Below are positions 37,425 to 48,100 of a DNA stretch of 64,000 nucleotides, piece by piece; position 1 is the stretch's first letter; each line of letters opens with the position of its first letter. Both the position numbers and the translations under genes were made by a program. Below the pieces are notes generated by a model. The model did not search any database. It saw only the letters and a list, made by a program, of their open reading frames with translations, and was not told where the DNA came from. This DNA comes from Enterococcus innesii (lineage in GTDB: Bacteria > Bacillota > Bacilli > Lactobacillales > Enterococcaceae), in the NCBI GenBank assembly GCA_018982785.1, contig JAHHEN010000001.1, positions 248,001 to 312,000 on the forward strand. The letters run 5' to 3'.

Positions 37425-37882
37425 TTATTTCTCCGAAGAAATACTCTCTAGCCAATAAGGAATTCCTTCTTGTAGCAGTTGGTAGGTCTCTTCAAAATCC
37501 CCTGTATAATAAGGATCTGGCACTTCCTCAGTCTCCTGCCGGGAACGACACTCATATACGAACGGATCTTGGCTGTCGTATTGGCCGGTGCCAGCCCATG
37601 CAGGTTTTCAACATTGCTCTCATCCATGCCAATGATCCAATCAAATTTTGTAAAATCTGCCTCTGTGATCTGGCGGGAGATAAGACCTTCGCTTGATAAA
37701 CCTACTTGACGGAGCTTTTTTTGAGTTCCTGGATGAGCTGAGTGTCCGACTTCCCAAGAGCTAGTCGCTGCCGAATCGATCTGCCAATCCAATTTGCGTT
37801 TTGCTATTTCTGCTCTATAAATGGCTTCTGCCATGGGGGAACGGCAGATATTACCTAAACAAACAAATAAAACTTTCGTCAT
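37425..37882 (-). pseudogene. low-molecular-weight protein tyrosine phosphatase, frameshifted in its last third
   Basis: An enzyme that dephosphorylates protein tyrosines or arginines. The P-loop LFVCLGNICRSPMAEAIYR (Cys and Arg of C-x5-R) is at the N-terminus, and WIIGMDESNVENL is typical. The frame derails at SYMSVVPGRRLRK. In the next frame the expected EVPDPYYTGDFEETYQLL follows, carrying the general-acid Asp, and ends GIPYWLESISSEK at 37425. A single base added near 37537-37543 repairs it to about 152 residues. As read, the protein lacks the general acid. It is just downstream of, and probably co-transcribed with, a TetR-family gene. Confidence 0.85.
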
Positions 37883-37885
37883 CGC

Positions 37886-38455
37886 TCACTGCTCCTCTTT
37901 TTCATAGATTTGGTGGCCAAAAAATTCTACATCCTTCGCCAAACGAAACAATTGCGTTGCAATCTCTAATGGCGTCTCTGGAAAGTCGTTGTGAATCCAA
38001 TTTTCCAAAATGCCTCCGCAGCCGTAGGAAAAGAACCGGCTATAGAATAGAATGTCTTGTTTCGTCAATTGCTGCTCTTGATCAACCTCCAAGAACAAGC
38101 GCTGAAAAAGCGGTTCTGTGATCTGTAAAAAACCGTTCATTAAGATCTCGCGGTCATAAGCCAGTGATTTGCGGTAAAAGGCCGGCGCTTGTTTCATTGC
38201 TTTCAGCATGCGTAAGGCGGCCTCTTCCCAATTATCAAGGGCGACATCTTCAGTCGTCAAAAAAATCAGCGCATCTTGCCGATAGATCCATTGGATCAAG
38301 GCTTTCTTATCAGGAAAATGATAGTAAAACGTCTGCCGATTGACCTGCGCTTTTTCGGCGATCTCCTGCACGCTGATCTTATTCACTTCTTTGGTCTCAC
38401 AAAGGGTGATCAATGTCTGGCCAATCACAGCCTTCGTTTGTTTCCCATCCATCAT
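37886..38455 (-). CDS. TetR/AcrR-family transcriptional regulator
   Basis: A regulator of 189 residues. The N-terminal HTH reads ISVQEIAEKAQVNRQTFYYHFPDKKALIQWIY, the textbook TetR form. The C-terminal helical domain (from EEAALRMLKAMKQAPAFYRKSL) resembles the DhaS-like TetR_C_8 type. The gene ends three bases before the phosphatase start. The ATG at 38455 has AGAGGTG upstream. Its ligand and targets are unknown; the phosphatase is the only close partner. Confidence 0.88.
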   Translation of the reverse strand: MMDGKQTKAVIGQTLITLCETKEVNKISVQEIAEKAQVNRQTFYYHFPDKKALIQWIYRQDALIFLTTEDVALDNWEEAALRMLKAMKQAPAFYRKSLAYDREILMNGFLQITEPLFQRLFLEVDQEQQLTKQDILFYSRFFSYGCGGILENWIHNDFPETPLEIATQLFRLAKDVEFFGHQIYEKEEQ

Positions 38456-38605
38456 AGGGCACCTCTTTTTCTTCTCTTTCTATCATACCAAATTTTCTAG
38501 CAAAAAAAAATCCTATCAAATGTTCCTTTTTCACAACCAATAAGTGATACATTACAAAGAAGACCGATTCATGATTGTTCTTTTGGCAATGTGATTCTCT
38601 GCAAA

Positions 38606-38640
38606 AAAAAACGCCTGCCTCCTTTAGAGGACAGACGACG
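38606..38640 (-). terminator. terminator after the Mga-like gene
   Basis: The hairpin CGTCTGTCCTC / GAGGCAGGCG with short loop is followed on the minus strand by a run of nine T. It lies after the stop at 38666. Confidence 0.8.
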
Positions 38641-38665
38641 CTTTATTATTAAAACGGCGAGATGC

Positions 38666-40126
38666 TTATTGTGCCATTTTGTTTTGAAACTGTTCCCTGC
38701 GGATCGCGCTGACTTTTTCTGTGAAATTGGCCCAATCAATAGGTCTAGGAGGGGCCAACCATAAGATATGGTCGATTCCTAAGGCACCATAAAAGGGGAG
38801 GTTTGAAAGAATCAAATGCGTATGATCATCTGGGTAACTCTGGAATTGCACATTCAAATCGAGAATTTTTTCGATATTCTTTTGGATCATCTGATTATAA
38901 GAATCACCAAAAGAAAAATCAACGCAGACATACAAGGGAACCAAAATCTCTTTTAAAGGAATCGTAGAAACTAATAAAATCAGGTATCTGAAAAACAAAA
39001 ATTCCTTGTTGTTCCATAAGATTGGGCGATTGCGGTTTTCTTCTAAATAGTTGCGACAAAAGGCTGCATATTCGGGGTACGTCTCAAGAAAATACGTCAC
39101 ATCCATATATTGGTATTCATAGCGGGAACTAAAGGAAAACGATAAGAGCTGGTAATGGATCGTGGTCGTCTCGGTCTGAAGGAGTGTCAATGTTTCAGCC
39201 GTTAATGAGAACTGCTGTTGGACCGATTGAATAAAATCCGTGTTTAATTGCTGAATATAGGTTTGTTCTTGATCAATGTAGCTGTTATTGTCGATCAACC
39301 ACCCTTCAACGATCAAAAAGCGTAAAATATCCCGTGCCTCACATTCTAGCACTTCTTGATCTGTGATGGCTAAAATCTCTTGTAACCAGCTTTTCAACTC
39401 ATCAATAATCACCAAGTGCTTCGGCATGATCAGATCATTTTCTAGCGTATTTTGCATGTAATGCCCTTTATCCATGCGGGACAAAATAATGCCTAAATAG
39501 TGTTTCTTGCGAATTCGCATGCGAGCAGACTGTTCGTGATTAAGCCAATTACTCTCATTGAATCGCGCAAAAGACTTTTCTTTTTCGAGGATCTCTTTTG
39601 GAAAGGGAGAATGATCCAAATAATATTCCTTCATAAAAAAGAGAAAAATAAATTCTCTGATTTCACTTTCCTCCCCCACCAGCTGAAACTCTTTCGTCAC
39701 ATCAATGTCGTATTCCTTCAAAATCAGTTTAAACTGTTTAAATTCTTTATAGACAGGATTGTGACTCAAATAATGATTGGTGGCAAATTCATATAGCGAA
39801 GACAATTGTTCAAAAAAACATTCTTTCAACATGGAAAATTTTAACGCTTGATCCAAATAATAAGTCAATAGCGTATCGGAAGTTGCCAGCCCGGACGCAT
39901 TGAGTTTAATGACCGTCCCATCGGTCACGATCTCAAATTCCTCATTCAACCCTAGTTCATAAAAATCAAGATTCAACTCTTGAACGGTTTTGTTGATTAG
40001 AAATTCCGACATGGTCAATTGATCCATCAAGGTTTCTTTCGTTTCAGAAAGAGCGATGGCGTTTTCCAAATATTGTAACAGGACCAATTTTCGTTTGTCC
40101 GCTTTATTCAAAAATGTCACAAACAT
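38666..40126 (-). CDS. Mga-like regulator next to the WxL locus
   Basis: A protein of 486 residues with low identity to the Mga-like protein at 34.7 kb but the same plan: an N-terminal HTH region (KRKLVLLQYLENAIALSETKE, DQLTMSEFLINKTVQEL), long helical middle, and a C-terminal EIIB-like segment (EILVPLYVCVDFSFG, HLILSNLPFYGALGI). GGAGG lies 11 bases before the ATG. It begins inside the 3' end of the upstream exported-protein gene, so it is co-transcribed with the WxL cluster end. Control of the WxL genes is a likely role. Confidence 0.75.
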   Translation of the reverse strand: MFVTFLNKADKRKLVLLQYLENAIALSETKETLMDQLTMSEFLINKTVQELNLDFYELGLNEEFEIVTDGTVIKLNASGLATSDTLLTYYLDQALKFSMLKECFFEQLSSLYEFATNHYLSHNPVYKEFKQFKLILKEYDIDVTKEFQLVGEESEIREFIFLFFMKEYYLDHSPFPKEILEKEKSFARFNESNWLNHEQSARMRIRKKHYLGIILSRMDKGHYMQNTLENDLIMPKHLVIIDELKSWLQEILAITDQEVLECEARDILRFLIVEGWLIDNNSYIDQEQTYIQQLNTDFIQSVQQQFSLTAETLTLLQTETTTIHYQLLSFSFSSRYEYQYMDVTYFLETYPEYAAFCRNYLEENRNRPILWNNKEFLFFRYLILLVSTIPLKEILVPLYVCVDFSFGDSYNQMIQKNIEKILDLNVQFQSYPDDHTHLILSNLPFYGALGIDHILWLAPPRPIDWANFTEKVSAIRREQFQNKMAQ

Positions 40127-40594
40127 GCGTTTTCAAGCCTCCATTGTTTTTTTGGCCATAAAGAACGTTTCCTGAAAATAAATAGCAGAGACTGGCAAGA
40201 TACGAAGGTTTATCATCCCCATCGCCATCCGTATTATTTCCTGGGAGTGCTACATCCACTTTTAAACTATCCGATACGAAAACATCTTCTAGCATGACTC
40301 GTTGTCCAAAGTGTTTCTGTTTGTCCAAAAAATTACTTTCTGGAGATATGGATTGCTCCTGCTCTTTCTTCGGAACCGTTTCCGGTTCAGGAGCTGGTTG
40401 CTCTTCTGGTTCTTTTTTTCAGCAGGTGGTTCATTCACTTTTTCTGGTACTTCTTCCGGAGGATCTGTCGGAACGATTTCTTCTGAGGGGTCCAGCGGAT
40501 TATAAATGGTGGCAAAAACGACTTGTTCTGTAACAAGATCAATCAATCCAATAAACATGCAGGCACCAATGACAAAGCCAAATCTGCGTTTCAT
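40104..40594 (-). pseudogene. exported Pro/Glu-rich protein of the WxL locus, frameshifted in a T7 run
   Basis: The first part has a signal-like start (MKRRFGFVIGACMFIGLIDLV) and a Pro/Glu-rich stretch (PLDPSEEIVPTDPPEEVPEK). It derails after PPAEKK. In the next frame the acidic-proline pattern goes on as EPEEQPAPEPETVPKKE, then SISPESNFLDKQKHFGQRVM to the stop at 40104. Adding one base to the T7 run at 40413-40419 gives about 163 residues. The continued Pro/Glu composition across the break supports the repair. The function is unknown; it lies between the DUF916-sortase gene and the Mga-like gene. Confidence 0.7.
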
Positions 40595-40690
40595 TTCTTC
40601 ACCTTCCTTATCATCCGCGCACTTTCTGATGATCTTTCTATGACGCTGAACGTTCCAACAGTTTGTGAACGCTTAGCAGGCATCCACTAA

Positions 40691-42502
40691 TTATAAATAA
40701 AATAACAAATAAAAGAAACCAATTTTTTTAGATTGTTGTTTCCATTGCTTTTCTTGTTTTTCAATCATCCTATCCGATGATTGTGGCATACTGCTCGACG
40801 ATTTTTGCGACTGCTGGGTAGTTGTCTGCTCAACAGGAATCGCTGTCAGCACTAAGCGTTCGTCCGTTCGCGTTGGTGTTGGACAAGTGATCAAGGTCAG
40901 CCTTGGCCCTTGGTCATCCGCTAAAACCGACAAGTCTGTTTCCTCCACGATTTTTTTATCGATGATGAGATACTGTTGATTTTCCTCGAGATAGCTCACT
41001 GACACTTCCATCCCCACCTGTGCTTCTAGCAATTGACTAAATAACAAACTTTGTCTACCGAGATGATGCCCTAAAACGACAAAATTGCTATTTTTTAACA
41101 AACGCTGAGGAAACATCACGACACCGCCTTTCAGTAGCTGCTGATTGGTTATCCCCACCAATAGCGGCTGCTGGAACTCGATCGCTTCAATTGCAACAAA
41201 GCCGTACCCGGTGATCGTTGCTGGCTGTGGCGCTAAGGCGTCCCCCAGAGTCGGTATCTGAATGGTTTCTTCTTCTGGAATCGTTGTCGGCAGCTGGGTC
41301 GCTATCGTCAATTCGCTTGTGCGTAATTGCCAACTGACGATGCTTTCTTTTAAAAAAGGAAGTGCCAACAAGAGGATACCTGCGATGATCAAGCCATCGA
41401 TCAAGTATTTCTCAAGGTGCTCACGCTTCATCCGTTTCATTTTTTTCTTTCGTCGGTACCATAAAAGCAGCAAGAAGGCGAGCAATAACAACAGACCGCC
41501 GATCAAGAAGTAAAGCCACGTGTAATCTGTTTCGATCGTCACATCTTTCTGGTTCAGATCACGTGCGACATCGCCAGTCACTGTGAATTCTTTCTCAAAG
41601 GTCCACTTATAAAGATAGCTTTCTTCTTCGCCTTCTTCATTTTCAACTTTGTATTGTCCTTCTTCACTTTTCCCACCATAGGCAACGGAAGTCAACACGT
41701 AGGTCCCGGCTTCTAAACGTTGCCCTTCTAATGAGATTGGGTACGAGAAGTTGGAATTAGGTGCCATTTGCATCCGGGAAGTATCCGAAGAATACAAAAC
41801 ATCACTATCGCCTTTTTTCTTCACTTCATTGATCAGGCGTAATGAATTCAAGTACGCTGCTTCAGGATTTTGAAGGGTGACATTGATGGTGTTACGAGAA
41901 TTGACTTGTCCCGGTCCAACATCTAGTAGTTTCAGATCCGGCGCAACTTCTGCTGTATTTTGACGCAATAAAATCGCAACGACATAGGCATACTCGTTCT
42001 TGATGGCTAAGCCTTGGTCTTCTTCACTGTCAGCCGTAGCATTTTCCTCTGTCGTTTCTTTTAAGGTCAAGCCACCTGCGATGACTCCTTCAAAGGATTC
42101 CGAAGGCATAGTGATCTTTAAAGGCAAGGTGATCTGGGATTGTTTCGGGATCGTGATTTCTTTCTCCACTTCAATCAAGTCAGCCATATCATAAGGCAAT
42201 GTTTCATCTGCTTCGATGTCGTTTTCGCCATATTCCACGACTCCATTTAGGTTTGTGGTAGCTGAAGCGATCACTGGTGCGATGACTACCTCTTGATCGG
42301 TATCATTACGCAATTGGACTTCCACAGTTTGGACCGTCCCCGGCGCCATTTTCAAGTCAAAATAAGTCTTTTCTTTATCGATTTGGTTCTCTGGAATCAC
42401 TGGATTGACGGCAAAGTTAAATTCAGAAGCGGTTCCTATAGTTGGTACGAAAAAGAAAATACTCGCGAATAGGAGCGCCAAAAGCTGGTTGATTTTTTTC
42501 AT
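40691..42502 (-). CDS. DUF916/DUF3324 WxL-interacting protein read through into a sortase domain
   Basis: Residues 1-345 form a WxL-interacting protein: signal peptide, DUF916 (FNFAVNPVIPENQ), DUF3324, and a helix WLYFLIGGLLLLLAFLLLLWYRRKKK. Residues 355-570 form a membrane sortase with a second helix, catalytic His in VVLGHHLG, Cys in LTLITCPTPTRTD and Arg in ERLVL. As sequenced this is one frame of 603 residues. Adding one base to the T7 run at 41440-41446 would stop the first protein at 41421 (ending KKKNETDEA) and leave a sortase starting at the overlapping ATG 41440. Two coupled genes are therefore more likely than a true fusion. The first protein binds wall-attached WxL proteins; the sortase may anchor the LPXTG protein of the locus. 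Confidence 0.85.
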   Translation of the reverse strand: MKKINQLLALLFASIFFFVPTIGTASEFNFAVNPVIPENQIDKEKTYFDLKMAPGTVQTVEVQLRNDTDQEVVIAPVIASATTNLNGVVEYGENDIEADETLPYDMADLIEVEKEITIPKQSQITLPLKITMPSESFEGVIAGGLTLKETTEENATADSEEDQGLAIKNEYAYVVAILLRQNTAEVAPDLKLLDVGPGQVNSRNTINVTLQNPEAAYLNSLRLINEVKKKGDSDVLYSSDTSRMQMAPNSNFSYPISLEGQRLEAGTYVLTSVAYGGKSEEGQYKVENEEGEEESYLYKWTFEKEFTVTGDVARDLNQKDVTIETDYTWLYFLIGGLLLLLAFLLLLWYRRKKKMKRMKREHLEKYLIDGLIIAGILLLALPFLKESIVSWQLRTSELTIATQLPTTIPEEETIQIPTLGDALAPQPATITGYGFVAIEAIEFQQPLLVGITNQQLLKGGVVMFPQRLLKNSNFVVLGHHLGRQSLLFSQLLEAQVGMEVSVSYLEENQQYLIIDKKIVEETDLSVLADDQGPRLTLITCPTPTRTDERLVLTAIPVEQTTTQQSQKSSSSMPQSSDRMIEKQEKQWKQQSKKIGFFYLLFYL

Positions 42503-42569
42503 GATGGATGTCCCTTCTTTCTATGTATTCTCCTTGAACCTCGAAAGGGTTCAAGGAGAAAGCTGGTAC

Positions 42570-43309
42570 TTATGGGTTGGTTGGTGTGTCTGTTAGTAAC
42601 CAAGTAAACGTGGTGTTGTATTGGCTGGCATATTTCGTCGTTGAGCCTGGAACTTCCAACTCAATACTATCCATGGCTGCGGCTAAACTATCGCCCCAAC
42701 TCATTAGATAGGTTCCTGCTCCTTCACCATCTTGGGCACTCATCACTAAGGATTGGGCACCGTTTGGATTCAATGTGATCGTTGTGCTCACATTTGATGG
42801 TTTTGGTGACAATGACGGTGTTACCACAGTTCCCTTTGTCAAACGAATTTGCGCAGCAGTCAATTCTTGGTCTTCCGCTGTTTTGAATTGGCCATTTTGG
42901 CGAACATTCAATGTCCAACCGCTCTCTGTTCCCCGATTGTCTGTTACTTGGACGAAGTTGGGGCCTTCTTGATTTTCATTTGCTGAATCCACGTATTTTT
43001 GGGTTTCCGCATGATAGACCTCTGTTTTCGAGGTGATTTTTGTGTGCCAAAGTAAAGGCTTGAAGCAAAATCAATCGATAGCGGTCCGTTGGTTCCCGGA
43101 TTTGGTCCATCTGGGTCTGTTGGATCAACTGGTTTGATTGGATTTTCTGGATCTGGATCCGTTGGGCTGATTGGATTGGTTGGATCCGTATTTGGTTCAA
43201 AGGTGATTTGTCCATTTGAGTTGTATTCTGCACTGTCTGCTGCTTGTGCCAGCACTGGTGCTGCTAGGCTTAAGCCTAATACTGAGAGAAATGCTAGTGT
43301 CTTTTTCAT
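42570..43309 (-). pseudogene. WxL-domain surface protein, frameshifted in a T5 run
   Basis: A small WxL protein: signal peptide (MKKTLAFLSVLGLSLAAPVLAQA), Asp/Pro repeat linker (TNPISPTDPDPENP), then the shared SIDFASSLYFGTQK. The frame breaks there; the C-terminal part has GWTLNVRQNGQF (first WxL motif) and TTFTWLLTDTPTNP (second). One base added to the T5 run at 43037-43041 restores FGTQKITSKTEVYHAETQKY and about 246 residues. AAGGAG precedes the ATG at 43309. WxL domains bind peptidoglycan non-covalently. It is one of three paralogues in a row. Confidence 0.85.
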
Positions 43310-43320
43310 ATCTATACTCC

Positions 43321-44121
43321 TTATCCTTCCGTTCCTGGTGTATCTGATAATACCCAAGTTAGTGTAGTCGTGTAGCTAACGGCATCTTTTGGTGTGCTGC
43401 CGGGTACAGAAAGTGCGACCGCTTTGGTAACATCTGCTTGTACTTCTTGGCCATCTTTATCTATTTCAGTGACCGTTTCAACGCTTCCCCAAGCATTGAC
43501 CCATGTTCCAGCCCCCGTTTGATTTGCTGCAGTCATCACCACTGATTCAGCACCTGCTGCATCCAATGTGATCGTTGCTTCTGCCACTGGTTTAGTAACG
43601 CCAATTGCATTAGAATTAACCTCAGGATTTGTTAAGGTGATGACAGAACCTGTCAATTCTTGATTCAACGTTGACTCATTTTTGAACTGCCCATTTTGTT
43701 TCACAGACAACCGCCAACCGGCATTACTACCGCGATTATCTGTAACTTGGACATAATTGGCAGTTTTTAATGTAGAAGCTGTGTCATCGTCATTCAAGTA
43801 TCCTTGTGCTCGTGCATAATAGACTTCGTTTTTATTTGAGATTTTATTGACACCAAAATCTAAGCTAGAGGCATAATCGATCGATAATGGACCATTCGTT
43901 CCAGGGTTTGGTCCATCGGGATCGGTTGGATCCACAGGATTGACCGGATTTTCTGGATCTGGATTTTCTGGATTGACTGGGTTCGTCGGATCAGTATTCG
44001 GAATAAAATCAACTGCCCCATTTGATGTGTAAGAAGCAGCTTCAGCTGCTGAAACCTCGGTTGCTGCACTCGCTGCTGCCAATACGGCAAGACTTACAAA
44101 GACCCACGCTGTTTTTTTCAT
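43321..44121 (-). CDS. WxL-domain surface protein (266 aa)
   Basis: It starts with the signal peptide MKKTAWVFVSLAVLAAASAA and has an Asp/Pro linker with repeats of NPVNPENPDPENPVNPVDP. The WxL domain begins at LSIDYASSLDFGVNK; motifs are AGWRLSVKQNGQF and TTLTWVLSDTPG. It is the middle of three tandem WxL genes and the longest of the small ones. It should be exported and bind the wall surface, with DUF916 protein as likely partner. Confidence 0.9.
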   Translation of the reverse strand: MKKTAWVFVSLAVLAAASAATEVSAAEAASYTSNGAVDFIPNTDPTNPVNPENPDPENPVNPVDPTDPDGPNPGTNGPLSIDYASSLDFGVNKISNKNEVYYARAQGYLNDDDTASTLKTANYVQVTDNRGSNAGWRLSVKQNGQFKNESTLNQELTGSVITLTNPEVNSNAIGVTKPVAEATITLDAAGAESVVMTAANQTGAGTWVNAWGSVETVTEIDKDGQEVQADVTKAVALSVPGSTPKDAVSYTTTLTWVLSDTPGTEG

Positions 44122-44158
44122 TAATATATAACACTCCTTTTATTTTAAAGATCGTTTC

Positions 44159-44881
44159 TTAATTACTACCGATATTATCTGGGACATTCTTTAAATTCCA
44201 AGTCAATGTCGTCCGATACTCTTTGGCTAATTTTACAGAACTACCTGGCACGTTTAATTTTACTGCCGTTGCTCCTTCCGTTGCATCGGTCCCAAACTTG
44301 TAGATCCAAGTACCCATTCCTTTTCCAACAGGTGCGTTGACCAATGTGACTTCACTATCTGGTACAAAGGTATGACTTGTCGTAACCGTTGGTGCGTATT
44401 GCATATCGGTAACCGAAGTTGTAGCGCCAGAGGCGATCGATAATGAAGCGCCTACCAGTTCTTCGTCATCAGCCGTTTTGAATTGTCCATTTTGCACAAC
44501 GCTCAATGACCAACCTTCTTGTGTTCCTCGTTTATCAGTTACTTGCACATAGTTTGGTCCAGCAGCGCCAGCTGTGAACTCTTGTAGCTGTGCGTAATAA
44601 TCTTTTGTTTCAGAAGTGATCAGTTGGTTGCCAAATTGAAAACTTGAAGCAAAATCAATCGATAATGGTCCAGCTGTTCCAGGGTTTGGTCCATCGGGAT
44701 CGGTTGGATCGACGGGATCCACTGGTTTTTCTGGATCGGTCGGATCAACTGGATTGGTTGGATTCGGGTCCGCTTCAAAAGTGATTGCTCCATTTGAGGT
44801 GTATTCAGCGGCATTAACGGTTGTTGGTAACAGAGCAGTGCTCATCAATAGAATGCCTGCCGTCAAGAAAAGTTTTTTCAT
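44159..44881 (-). CDS. WxL-domain surface protein (240 aa)
   Basis: A signal peptide (MKKLFLTAGILLMSTALLPTTVNA) is followed by the linker DPNPTNPVDPTDPEKPVDP and a WxL domain with EGWSLSVVQNGQF and TTLTWNLKNVPDNIG. AGGAGAAC lies before the ATG at 44881, which overlaps the 3' end of the LPXTG gene. It is the first of three WxL paralogues transcribed after the LPXTG protein, suggesting duplication within the locus. Confidence 0.9.
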   Translation of the reverse strand: MKKLFLTAGILLMSTALLPTTVNAAEYTSNGAITFEADPNPTNPVDPTDPEKPVDPVDPTDPDGPNPGTAGPLSIDFASSFQFGNQLITSETKDYYAQLQEFTAGAAGPNYVQVTDKRGTQEGWSLSVVQNGQFKTADDEELVGASLSIASGATTSVTDMQYAPTVTTSHTFVPDSEVTLVNAPVGKGMGTWIYKFGTDATEGATAVKLNVPGSSVKLAKEYRTTLTWNLKNVPDNIGSN

Positions 44882-45182
44882 TTTTTGTTCTCCTTTTGAT
44901 TAAAATGATTCCTACTGCCAACAAAACGACAAGACCACTGCTTTGATAGCGATTAAAGTGATCTGACCCTGTTGCTGGCAAAATATTGTTGCCTTTTTGA
45001 TTAACTTGTTTATTCCCTGGCTGTTCTTTTATGGGCTCTTCTGGCTCCTCAACGGGTTCTTCATAGACGCCGAAAAAGGAAGTGACACCATTGCTGTCAT
45101 AGGCACCTGCTTCAGCTGCTGAAACGAGTTGAGGGAACAATAATAGATAGCCAGTAATAACACCGATCATGATTTTTTTCAT
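44814..45182 (-). CDS. small LPXTG protein of the WxL locus
   Basis: It has a signal peptide (MKKIMIGVITGYLLLFPQLVSA), a short acidic-Pro region (EEPVEEPEEPIKEQPG), the sorting motif LPATGSD, a hydrophobic helix and KRRTK. The frame then continues 20 residues past the positive tail into the next gene. One more base in the T6 run at 44881-44886 would end it as KRRTKK with the stop overlapping the next ATG, the usual layout; this repair is probable but not certain. Such short LPXTG proteins occur in WxL (csc-type) loci. Confidence 0.8.
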   Translation of the reverse strand: MKKIMIGVITGYLLLFPQLVSAAEAGAYDSNGVTSFFGVYEEPVEEPEEPIKEQPGNKQVNQKGNNILPATGSDHFNRYQSSGLVVLLAVGIILIKRRTKNEKTFLDGRHSIDEHCSVTNNR

Positions 45183-45196
45183 TTGTTTTCCTGCCT

Positions 45197-48100
45197 TTAT
45201 GGGTTGCCAGGTGCCGAAACCAGCTGCCAGCTCAAGGTTCCTTGATAGTCCCCAACTTTTTGCTGTTCGACTGGAACAGTAAGTTTGATGCCTTCATTTT
45301 CACTTTCGCCCCAGTGCTGATTCACGACGTAAGTGCCATTTTCTGTCAATTCCGTTTCCTCGATGATCATTTCCCCACTAGTTATCATCTGTTCTTGACC
45401 GTTTTTCACAAAGCGGAAGACATCGGTTAATTGATCTGTTCCATCCGTTAATGGCTGTTGCTCTTTGACCGTCAAGCGCCATGGACTTCGTTCGGATCCT
45501 CTGGTATCTTTCACCGCTAGTTCTCCTGTGATCGTTGGCCAATAATCTTGTGTTTCTGTGGCAACTTTTTGCTGCCCAAAATCAAAGGCTGTCGGCACAC
45601 TGCTTAAAACAAGCTCGCCGGCAACTGCGACGTTGACGACTTTTTCTGCCCGTTGACTGCCTGCTTCATAATGGTAAGCCGTTGACACATTTTTCAACAA
45701 CTCATCTTCCGTTGCTTGTTGGATCGCGGTAAAAGCTTGCGGATCGACAGTCGGTGGTACATTTTCGCGATTATCTGCAAAAATCGTGGTTGCTTGGGTA
45801 TAGTCTGCCAGAGCTGCTTCATCGGTCAGCGCCGTTGCTTCCGGTAAGGTCAAACGGACATCTTTTGCATAGACGGCAAATTGCCGGTCGTCAGAAATGA
45901 CACTCTCATTTTTGACCACCACCAAATTAACGGTGGTTTCTGCCTGATTCTGATCGTTTTCACCTACCGAGAAAGTGATCGCTTGTTTGCGATAGACCGC
46001 TGTTTCTAACGGTTCTTGAATTGCAGCTAAGACCTCTTCTGTCAGCGTGTCCTTAAAGAAAGGACGCCCGCTGGCTTCGAGATATGTCACGGCTTGTTCT
46101 TTGGTCAGCGATTGTGCCTCTTGTTCTGTAAGGATCACATTGCGGGCTTGAACTTCCGCCTTATTTGAGTAGCGTACGCTGATATCGTAACTATATTCCC
46201 CATCAGGACTCGTCCAATCAACTGGTTCTGAATCTGGTTGTTCCGTCAACTGCTGATCCGTGCTATCTAGCTTGCTGGATTTGATTTGACCGGCATATAA
46301 CCATGAACCGGACGTTTGGGTTTCTGGTGTAAACGTCAATGTTGGCAATTCTGTGACCGTATAAGGAATCAATAAACGCCCTTTTTGCACTTGTGTCCCT
46401 GCTTGCTCCGTCCCCCAGGCTTGCAAGGTCAGCGGTGTATTGTTCTCTTTGACTGCTGTTACATTGTGACTAATAGCCCCGATCCCGTTCGCGACTCCCG
46501 GTGTTTCAACTTCGTAGTTAATGATCGACCCTGGTATCGCAATACCGTACCCGTTGGCTGCATTGGTCACATCGTTGTCCCCAATGAAGGTTTTCCCAGT
46601 CGCTTTTTCGATCCCACTGAAATTGATTGGGGTGATCGCTGCCGCATTAGCAGCAGTTGGATTTATGGTCAACACTTGGTAAGCACTAACCGCACCAAAC
46701 CACGTTCCTTGACTATTGACTCGAGAACCTGCATCATTGGTCGTCGTTTTCAGCCACGTTAAGTGATCTTTATCCGTATCTGGTGTTGCGAAATCTGAGA
46801 GATTGATTCGCCCCGTTCCCGGCGGCGATTCGATCGTCCCTTCGTCTTCCACCGTTAACTTCGCGCCTGAAATCAAATTCGTTGCGGAAGAAATACCGAT
46901 ACCGGCATTTTTAGAAAGATGGATATCACCGAACTGATGATAGGTCGTTGCGTGATTGGCAGCAGTAGCTGAACGACCATTTTTGATGTCTCCCCCATTG
47001 GCCATTAGCTTGATGCCGTTTGTCACGTTCAATTCGGTAAAGTTGACGATCCCCAGACCCGTCACAGCGATCGGATCAGTTTGATAAGAAGCTGTCCCAT
47101 CGACATTTTCACCAAAGTTCATCTTCACTTGATTACTGCTGTTGGCTACGATCGTGTTCGTAAAGTTATCTGACGCGTTTCCGCCTGAGATCCCATTGAT
47201 ACTTTTGGCTCCTTGAACCCGCATCTCGACATCTCTTAAAATTTGACTGGAAGAAATATTGGAATAGTACGTGGTGTATAAATTTCCGATACTTGATCCT
47301 TCCGCTTGGATATTCATATAAATTTTGCCGCTTCTCGTATTGCTAGCAGTCCGTCCACCATCGCCATAGATCGTTGCCCCATTCAGCGCATCTGACCCTG
47401 GTTTTGTGTATATGTTCAATGTAATCGTATTGGAGCTATCGGTCCCAACGATATTCGTACTGTTAAACGGATTGCCGCCTGAGATGTTTGTTCCAGAAGG
47501 AAGGGCAAACTCACCATCATAATTTCTCAAATCCAATGTCAAACTGGCATTCCCTAATAACCGTCCATTGTTCGTAACACCGCCTGAAAAACCATTAGAC
47601 CCTGTACGCGGGGTACCTGAGAAGTTTCCACCAAACACTCGATTATCTGAGTTTCCGTTAATGGTGTGAGAAGAAGCGACACCATAAGAGGCACCGAGTG
47701 AGGCATTGATCACCCCATCATAAACCGTTACTGCGACATTGCCGGTCACTAACAAGTCATCCCAGCCGCCACCAGATAAAAACCAGTCTACTTGCCCATT
47801 ATTTACGGTCGTTCGTCCATCTCCATAAACGCGGCGTCCAGTATACCCTGTTCCTTCTAGCGTATCGACGATCCCAGAGTTTAAAGTATTGGAAGAATTT
47901 CCCTCAATGACACCTGAGAAGGAACCACCGTAGGTCCAGCGAGCAACCGTGTTATTCAAGATCGTTTTGGTATTTCCTTTAATATAGATATCCCATGCTG
48001 TTCCTGGATAACCACCGCCACCAACGATATCCCATCCAGAGGCGTTTCCTCTTGTTTTATTGGTCGTTGAGTAATCTAGATTCGTTGGTCTGGTGCCTGT

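Noticed and set aside
46385-46762. 125-codon plus-strand frame inside the giant WxL gene
   Set aside because: Antisense shadow with Cys/Arg-rich sequence, no signal and no start context.
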